Assembly (NCBI GenBank): GCA_963680875.1
Contig: OY804582.1
Coordinates: 51,602,646 to 51,666,645 of the forward strand
Length of the DNA stretch: 64,000 nt
Direction of reading: 5' to 3'
From: Bathymodiolus brooksi
Taxonomy: Eukaryota; Mollusca; Bivalvia; Mytilida; Modiolidae
Shown here: positions 56,910-64,000 of the stretch, piece by piece
Layout of the letters: each line of letters starts with the position of its first letter
How positions within the stretch are numbered: the stretch's first letter is position 1
The notes under the pieces: generated by a model
The model's input: the letters and a program-made list of their open reading frames with translations, nothing else
Databases searched by the model: none
What the model was told of the DNA's origin: nothing
Translations under genes and position numbers: made by a program

Positions 56910-57630
56910 TATGAACAAAAGCATAAAAATATGCAAAAGAGAATTTAACAAGAAGATCTGCACCGACATTAATCTAAATTGTAAATTCCTCTCAAATTTT
57001 AATATAAATGTGTGAATAAATCAGGCAAAATGTAACTAAAAGGTGTTAAATTTACAATTACATCACTGAATAGATCCTTCATAACTTGTATAAGTAAAAT
57101 TCAAAGGAATGTAGATATTGTTTGAGAATTGTAATATATGTAATGGAACAAACATTGGCAATCAATTATAGATTTGAATTTTTTTCAATTTTTATCAAAT
57201 GTATTTATTAATTCGAAGAAAAAATTGTATTTGAATGAATGATTCTGTTTGATCTGATATGTTAAGAGGCTAACATTAACAGTGGTTTTCTTGAGAAAAC
57301 ATGCAGAAAAATTGTAGATATTTCTTTTAAATTGATATTTTTAAAGAACTGTCGATATTTACATAGAAACATCTTTGAGGAAGGGTATGAAATATTTTTT
57401 TTTAATATATAGTTCAAGACAAATTTCACTTTGATGTGTTTTTACAACAGGAGAAACTATTGTTGTTAATATATGATAATTACAGGATTTTTAATAAATA
57501 TATACAACATATATAGATTAAAACTGAAACATTTGTATTCCCATGTAAAAAAAAATTTAAGGAAATTGTTTTTTTCTTTTTAGCATAATTATTTATTCTT
57601 TTTTAATTAATTCTTCTTCTTTTTTTTTAA
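56910..57630. other. AT-rich sequence, no gene seen
   Basis: Nothing recognised. Confidence 0.45.
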
Positions 57631-57639
57631 CAAAGATTG

Positions 57640-57740
57640 CTGACAGCCAATGGCTGAAAGTGTTTTCCTCTTTTATTCTTTGTGACCAGTTGCCCTTATG
57701 TTAATCCTGCATATTTAATGCAAACATTGCCTCTATTATG
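57640..57740. promoter_or_regulatory. Motif-dense candidate regulatory island
   Basis: TGACAGCCAATGGCTG contains a TGACAG (MEIS/TGIF type) and a CCAAT within the palindrome CAGCCAATGGCTG. TTAATGCAAAC downstream resembles a POU octamer. It lies just upstream of the candidate terminal exon at 57775. Function is inferred from motifs only. Confidence 0.2.
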
Positions 57741-57774
57741 ATGACAAAAATATATCTTTTTTCATTATTTTCAG

Positions 57775-57857
57775 GTGATTTGTTTGCAGTTTTCTATATA
57801 GTATATAAATTCAACTACAGTGGGAAAGAAATCATAACAGAACAAGAAAACCAGTAG
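57775..57857 (+). CDS. Candidate terminal coding exon (phase 1), unidentified
   Basis: After the pyrimidine-rich acceptor TTTTTTCATTATTTTCAG, the phase-1 frame is open to TAG at 57855-57857. It reads DLFAVFYIVYKFNYSGKEII, then TEQENQ. A second AG at 57788-57789 is in the same phase, so either acceptor gives the same frame. AATAAA signals lie at 58068-58081. The entry phase equals that of the 5641-5724 candidate, but nothing else links them. I do not recognise the protein and the frame is short. Confidence 0.22.
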
Positions 57858-59085
57858 TGATTCATTGATAAGACTGGTTACCTTGTATACTGGTACCAGT
57901 TTCCTGTCTTGTATTTAAAGGTATAGTTTTATGTCTTCTTTCTTCTTACATAGTATTTACTAAAGATATTATTATACTTGTGTTAAAATCGTCACTATTT
58001 TAGTATTCATCAGATTTCTTTATGGTCTGGCTATGGTTACATGGTAGTATTTAAGTCTCGTTTGATGACAAATAAATAATAAAATCAAGAAAAAGACCAT
58101 ATGTATTTGTAGATCAGTAAATGTTATGTAAACATGTAAATATTTTTATTTCCTTCTAAAGATGTGTAAAAAAAATATTAACATGTGAAAAAATTTGTGA
58201 TGTGATATTTCTATTGATAAAATTTTGTAAATGAATTCATTGATCATTTGTCTGTGTTACAACATAGGGCATTGATGTATTATACTCTAATATTTGCCAA
58301 CGTCAATTGATGATTTTACTAGCACAAATCATGTTTCTCAGTCAACATGTTAGTAGAAGGAGGCAATTAGATATCTCAAACAGTAAAATATATGATAGAT
58401 GTCTGGAATTATTGAAGTTTAAAACAACTGTTCCTGGTATCATAATTTATAATTTAAGTTAAATACAAAAAGTAATGGTCAGACAAATAAACTGCATTTC
58501 ACTCCCTTCAATTTTTCAGTCAAAAATAGAAATAAAATGAACTAATAATGAAATAGCAAATAACATTTTATATAACATCTGATACAGTGTTCAAATATTA
58601 TTTGACAAAAAACATATTTTGTAATTTTAACTAGTTTTATTGAAAATCTATAGTATTTCTGTAAAAAGGGAGGGGGCGTGTGATAATTTATTAAGATAAT
58701 GCCAGGTATGATAATTTTATAATCAATATAAGCATTGCAGGATTTTCACACAAGTATTATCCCAGAGAAAATATGTAATGATAGTTAGGAATTTTGACAC
58801 CTTCTTAAGTTTGTTTTGTTCATTCTTAAGAAAACATTGACTGTACTCAAGAAAATATCACAAAGGAAGGTGTAAAGATATATTTAAGGGGTTACAGTAA
58901 ATCCTCTTAAAAGTAAATGGAAGCTTATTTTAGAATTATCCTCATGGAATTTTGCAACTTAACTGTGATTGAAAGCAAATATTTAGTATTGTCAACACAT
59001 CATAGAGAAAAATAAAACACAAAAAGTCCTAGAAATATTGGTGTCTGTGTTTTGATAAAAATAAAAGAATATTAAACAATGATCT
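57858..59085. other. AT-rich sequence, no gene seen
   Basis: Possible 3' untranslated sequence at first if the 57775 exon is real. Otherwise nothing recognised. Confidence 0.4.
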
Positions 59086-59089
59086 GTGA

Positions 59090-59235
59090 TCATCAATCGC
59101 CCTTTCAAGTCCATAAGGGATTACCTGTTAATTCAATTACCAGATAGGTGTTAATGGGATCTAATAATTACCTCAGGTGAGATAACCAGATTTTGAATTG
59201 ACTTACATGTAACTTAATTAGGACATTCCATATGA
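59090..59235. promoter_or_regulatory. Candidate conserved enhancer-like island
   Basis: Dense, non-repetitive set of motifs: TTAATTCAATTACC and AATAATTACC (homeodomain-type), AGGTGTTAA (T-box-like half site), CAGGTG (E-box), GATAAC and AGATAG (GATA-like). Low repeat content and motif density resemble developmental non-coding elements, but conservation cannot be judged from one sequence. Confidence 0.2.
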
Positions 59236-60109
59236 AGGTGAGAACATTTTACTTACTTGAAGTACAAAGAACAATTTCTTTTGTTTTTTTTTGTACAAAG
59301 CATTTTTTTATTTGATTATGTTTATATATTTTTTTCATAATAATTGGGTCATGGATTATTAAATACAGGTGATAGACAAAAAGATCAAAGAGACAAAGAA
59401 AAGGAAGGAGACTTCTGCTGCCATATGACTTCAATAAAATCACCTTTATTTAAAAAATGTTTAAATGAACATTGAAACCTAGTATAGCCATAACATACAT
59501 TTAAAATTACACAATTTTTTTATCAGCTTTTACGAAAGTAAATGGCGAAGTTATAAAATTTCCTTCTAAAAAACTACAAAATAAAAACATTAGTAAGACT
59601 TTGATCATGATAATTGATCCATATATCTTTTCTAAAGTAGGATACAGTTTTTTTTAGGTATGAATAGCGGAAATCAGAAAAATCAACAAATAAATTTGAA
59701 ATAAAGATATGTCTAGATCTCTATTTCATGATCAAAGTATAACATAATTTAAATGATGTGAAATTACACAAATTGGCCTAGAATTAAGAAAATGAAAAAT
59801 ATATTCGTAGTATAGATAATGTAACAAAACAGATTCAAAGTGGAGAAATTTGCAGTTTCAAGAATATTATATATTATATATATTTTATGGTGGGTTTTGT
59901 GCTTGATCGATTAATTATTGCTTAACAACCAGTGATTAATATTTCAGCTTTATTCAGGATCAGAACAAGTTAAACATTATTATGGGTCTTTGTAATTCAA
60001 AACTCTTTACTATAGCAAAGCTAAGAACAAATAGACCCAGATTCTCTCTAAAAAAAAATACTGTTATTAGTTGAACCTTGCATATGCATTGATAAATGTT
60101 TTCATCTGA

Positions 60110-60540
60110 CAGATTTCTTCAGCTGGTTTTTATTTCTGCAATTTCCAGGGGAGATAATTGAGGATGCTCGTGTCCATTTGTAGCATGAACCTTATCTGTG
60201 CACCTTATCTTTTTGTCTCACGTCTAAGAACCCTCATTATGCCTTTTCACAGTGGACATAATTAACTTTTGTCACTAAATAGCATGTTGAAATAAGTTTT
60301 CTGTTACAATACTCAGTATTATTTCTGTTGAATTAAAGCACTTGAGTACCTTTTCAACAGTTTTTGCCCAGGGGGATAAAATTTTACCATAATGGTAACC
60401 ATTTTGACCTGACAAGATAGGAGATCTCGCCTTTTAAATGACATCTTGATAATTGGAGAGTATTGTCCATTTAAGGCAAAGCCAACTGACCGCTGACCGC
60501 CTCGAGCATCGAGGACATCTTTCACTTAATTTAGTCAAGG
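60110..60540. promoter_or_regulatory. GC-richer motif-dense block with paired GATA sites
   Basis: CCTTATCTGTGCACCTTATC places two CTTATCT (GATA) sites 13 bp apart at 60191 and 60204. CAGCTG is an E-box at 60121-60126. A hairpin CCTCGA GCA TCGAGG lies at 60500-60514. Open frames on both strands (60319-60525 minus, 60453-60695 plus) have no recognisable motif. Could be regulatory or an unrecognised repeat. Confidence 0.2.
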
Positions 60541-60699
60541 GTTGTACGGAGCAATTTTCTTTCACAAACCAACCATTAGCTCTGAATAAACTTGACAGAT
60601 TTAGAGAAATTATATTTAAATTTTATCCAAAAGTGTTGTCCAAAATTCAATTACAATTTTGCATTTCATTCAGCTTAAATAGTATAACTATGTAACAAG

Positions 60700-61480
60700 T
60701 TTATTTACTGTTTATAGAAAGAACATTAAAGTGATAGCAGTTTGTTTCTTTTTTCTGAGGAGAAAGACAGCTAATATAATATACTGTTAAATTAACAATA
60801 AGAAGGGTGGTATGTTTAATTCTCCACTTTATAAACTAATTAATGTGTGTTTAAAAAAAAATAAACTCCCTCGATTTCAATGAACAGATGTGTAGATGAA
60901 CTGTTGGGGGATTTGTATGCATATTTTAATAAGAATGAATTGAAGATGTAAGAAAGTTTACCAGCATTCCATGTTAATTTCTTGTATTTATTTACATAAA
61001 AAACTTTTGATGTCTATTATTTAAGTTTTAAAGTGAATGTATTTCAAATGATCTACAAATAAAGTTTCCATTGTTCTTACTTAATAAAATGATACAAATA
61101 AAAAAAAAACTGTTCTCAGTTAAAAAGTAGGTTGAATCAAATGATGTCAGTACGAGCCAGATAAAAGATTCTCCCCCTTATATATCTTTATTCTCATAAT
61201 CCAAAATACAATGGTACAGTAAAATACACAAATTACATACACAAAAACCCAAGGTTATAACAACCAGTCTAATCTAAGGGGATGTATTTTTTAATTGTAA
61301 ATGGGGAAAGTATCTTTATAAATAAAGCTATATTAATATGGATTGAACCTCCAAAAGAAAAGTTGAGGTAGAAAGTTAGGAAGTTTGTAAAAACTGTTGT
61401 GACTATAAGTCCAGGATATATTTATTGTCTTTTGACATCAGTAGAACTGTTCATTTTTGACGTTTCCTGTCTGTATTTAA
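60700..61480. other. AT-rich sequence, no gene seen
   Basis: Nothing recognised. Confidence 0.45.
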
Positions 61481-61483
61481 TAC

Positions 61484-61590
61484 TCTGGACAAGACTACAA
61501 ACAAACGGAACACATAATTCTCTGGACACGACTACAAACAAACAGAACCCATAATACTCTGGTCAAGACTACAAACAAACGGAACCCATA
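61484..61590. repeat. Three tandem 37-bp units
   Basis: The unit is TCTGGACAAGACTACAAACA followed by AACGGAACACATAATTC. Three near-identical copies. Confidence 0.85.
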
Positions 61591-61914
61591 CCCTATATAA
61601 ACAGCATCTTAATATTCTGTCGCGTGTAAGAATGTAAACATACCTATAAGCTGGAAAACAAATTTAAGATGAAATAAGATTTGTATTTGTTATTAAATAT
61701 AAAATACAAGTAGATGTTAAGTATGTTTAGAAATCTATTTAATGTCAAATTAACTCTTCAAGTAGGTAATTAGGGACTTATCTTGGTTACTAAGATTAAA
61801 TAAAGGACAGTTAAATAGGGATTATGATATCTGATGCTAAGTTAGGCAGATTGATGAATTTATCATATCAGTTTATTTATTATTAAAACTTACAGTTCCT
61901 AAATAATGTAATTA

Positions 61915-62125
61915 TTATGAAAACTTAGGTTATCTATCTCAGTCATATGTAATGGTAGCTGATTTTGGCCATTATGTTTAGACTCTGGTTTTGTTGCTCC
62001 CAAAAAACATTTAAAATTATTTGACTTTCACATTTTTTTACTGATAGTACGTGATGAAGGTTATTCCAGATAAACATCATGCACACTAAGATTAGATACT
62101 TATGTTTTTATTTTTATCATATCAG
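61915..62125 (+). mobile_element. Retrozyme-like or Penelope-like repeat, copy B (hammerhead core broken)
   Basis: Corresponds box by box to 28040-28262: GCTGATTTTGGCCATTATGT, then GTGATGAAGGTTATTCCAGA, then TTAGATACTTATGTTTTTAT. The core has lost the first C (GTGATGA at 62051-62057) and has a T inserted in GAAAC (GATAAAC at 62069-62075), so it should be inactive. Confidence 0.5.
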
Positions 62126-62154
62126 TGAAAGCAGATTCTAAAATGAATTCACGA

Positions 62155-62237
62155 ATGTATTTCATTTACACCACACTATAGCTAAATTACTGCTAAAGTT
62201 GGCATTAAACACCAATAAATCAATCAATCAATCAAAG
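62155..62237 (+). mobile_element. SINE 3' tail relic with AATC repeats
   Basis: CACTATAGCTAAATTACTGC, then TAAAGTTGGCATTAAACACC and (AATC)n. Same tail type as 42180 and 47270. Head not recognisable. Confidence 0.6.
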
Positions 62238-62239
62238 AT

Positions 62240-63050
62240 TAAACTTATATTATTGTGGAGATATTTTAAGAAATGGTCAATTTTATGGTGGTAAACTTTT
62301 TTTCTCACCCATATGTAGATAATTTACAACAAAACTAAGCTAATCTTACTGGATGATCAAAATAAAAATAAGATCAAGATTTGTTTATTATTTGTGAAGT
62401 ATTTAACATGGTAGCTTTCAAATTGTATTTATTTATTTTTTAATAGGAAAGAAAAGTTCCTTTTAAAGTTAAGAAAAATTGGCAGTTATTGAAAGTAAAA
62501 ATTCTACCAGATGTAGTTTATGGGGCATAATATTTCTCTTTAAATAAATTCATACAGGCCTTATCTTTAAAATTTCAATGTTTCTACATTAAATGTCATA
62601 TGTATTATTTATTATTAAAATTTTTAATTTACATTTCATGCGTTTTATTGACTATTGCAAAAGTTTAAATGTGTTGATATCATGATCTTGAAAAGACTGC
62701 ATTGTAATAAAAATTCAATTGATTAAAGTCATGCCTATGTATCTGAGCTGGCGTTGTCAATCAGAAATGTTCAAACTATTGAATCTGTGGAACATTTTAT
62801 TTTCTCCTTGTTTGAATAATTAATTAATATTCTTCAACTGTCAGTAACAAGTGACATTGTTATAAACACACCTGAAAACAACATTTTCAAACCTGTCATT
62901 CAGACTCAAAAAATATAATTTTGAGAATAAGACAATAATCTTAGTGGTGTAAAGAATTTGACAGAAAAATCATACCATATAATCAATTTCACAAATATGT
63001 ATGATTTCAAATGTCTTGGGCACTTTTGGTTTCCCTGTCAATTTACCCAC
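62240..63050. other. AT-rich sequence, no gene seen
   Basis: Nothing recognised. Confidence 0.45.
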
Positions 63051-63052
63051 AT

Positions 63053-63089
63053 TGACCTCTAGAGGTCATTATCCTCTAGAGGTCATTAT
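63053..63089. promoter_or_regulatory. Nuclear-receptor-type everted repeat, partly duplicated
   Basis: TGACCTCTAGAGGTCA is a perfect 16-bp palindrome made of two AGGTCA half sites everted with a 4-bp spacer. CCTCTAGAGGTCATTAT then repeats directly after it. Receptor binding is possible but not shown. Confidence 0.35.
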
Positions 63090-63610
63090 AGTGAACAGAG
63101 ACTTATAATGGTTCTATTTAAGATTCTGTCCAGGCAGTTCTGTTGTAATTTCTCAATCAGAAAACAACATTGGTTATCCTAACTCTTCAGAATTTGATTC
63201 CTATGCAGGAACAACATGATGAAATATATTTCTGTAGACATTTTTATACACCCTAGTTAAAACTGTTTAGGTTGCAGAATTTCGATTGGATTCCAGACAC
63301 ATGATTTCTTCTAGATATTGAACCACTGAGCTGTGCAATACTACATACTGTTTGAGTAGACAAGTACAAAAAAAGCAAAAGTGCAACTTTTTGATAGCTA
63401 TTACAATGTGACTCTTTACACCTTACATTAATTTTATTTAAGTAGCAAATAAAGGGACTGGGGATGTGTGTAAAATTTATTCTTTTAAGTAGCAGATAGA
63501 GGACAGTTGGGTTGAACTGCCTCCTTACTTTTAATTAAAACAAAATCTTTATATTCATCACAGAAAACTCGGAAACAAAGTATAGATAATCTGTTTCTTT
63601 TCTAATGTTA
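63090..63610. other. AT-rich sequence, no gene seen
   Basis: Nothing recognised. Confidence 0.45.
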
Positions 63611-63616
63611 GTGTGG

Positions 63617-63653
63617 ACACCGCCTCCACCCCCATCCCCCCTCCCCCCCACCA
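63617..63653 (-). other. Strong G-quadruplex candidate on the minus strand
   Basis: The plus strand has ACCCCCATCCCCCCTCCCCC and further C's, giving at least three long G runs plus short flanking GG pairs on the minus strand with 1-2-nt loops. Fits the pattern for a stable quadruplex or i-motif. The surroundings are AT-rich. Confidence 0.6.
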
Positions 63654-64000
63654 TTATACAATATCTTGAATTTGTACCAACAAAATCTTAAAAATTGAAG
63701 ATTTGACCCCAAGGCTCATCTTGTTGGCTTCGGTCAGCTAATCAAAACTCTTTTATTTTTGTGTCCATCCCAAATTAAACTGACTCATTAATGTTTAAAA
63801 TGTAGACTGAACATTGTAGTCATTTGTGGAAGGAGAGATTTTCAATCTGATATTAACGTTAATGTCCTAGTACCTAAAAGATCTTGGGGTTTATATGTGA
63901 AATTTATTAATGATTAGTAACATCCTGAACAAGGACCGCTAATGTCCATTTCATAAACTCAGATGAAATAAAAAAGCCACAAATTGAAATATTTCAATTT
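63654..64000. other. AT-rich sequence to window end, no gene seen
   Basis: Nothing recognised. Confidence 0.45.

Overview
This window looks like intergenic or intronic DNA from an animal nuclear genome, most likely a marine bivalve mollusc. I infer that from an AT-rich background (roughly two thirds A+T), the absence of any long open frame, and several dispersed repeats that I recall from mussel, scallop and oyster genomes. These include tRNA-derived SINEs ending in TTAAACACCA plus AAAC or AATC repeats, a GAAGGGAGACAT repeat carrying TGACCTTTGACCT, and a hammerhead-core repeat. Species recognition is from memory and unverified. No complete gene is visible. Every open frame above 60 codons is a chance frame or a frame through a repeat, apart from two fragments of non-LTR retrotransposon reverse-transcriptase tails (28271-28555 plus, 29909-30226 minus).

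Tandem arrays are the main feature. Eight unrelated arrays cover about 23 kb, over a third of the window: 40/42 bp (3205-4365), 58 bp (13706-14641), 68 bp (17946-23898), 86 bp (25224-26058), 50 bp (31122-37296), 22 bp (44941-45449), a different 22 bp (47647-48391) and 25 bp (49138-55652). The larger arrays have higher-order structure (for example, marker variants exactly 680 bp apart in the 68-bp array) and decayed flanks, as expected from unequal exchange that homogenises the centre and leaves the edges to drift.

Between the arrays lie short mobile elements. At least four SINE copies have perfect target-site duplications of 10-15 bp. A second SINE-like family shares the same 3' tail. One copy of that family is split by a 192-bp transposon with CA..TG inverted ends and a 5-bp duplication. 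A 357-bp Harbinger-like MITE has a TAA duplication. There are also fold-back elements, a 1.8-kb segment bracketed by inverted 16-bp repeats, and two copies of a repeat with a hammerhead-ribozyme-like core.

A few short plus-strand segments have splice-like borders and open frames in the same phase (5641-5724, 5803-5832, 57775-57857; 11647-11763 is ambiguous). If real, much of the window would be introns of one large gene. This is a weak inference. The right-hand part (56.4-61 kb) is repeat-poor and holds a few GC-richer, motif-dense islands that could be conserved regulatory elements.
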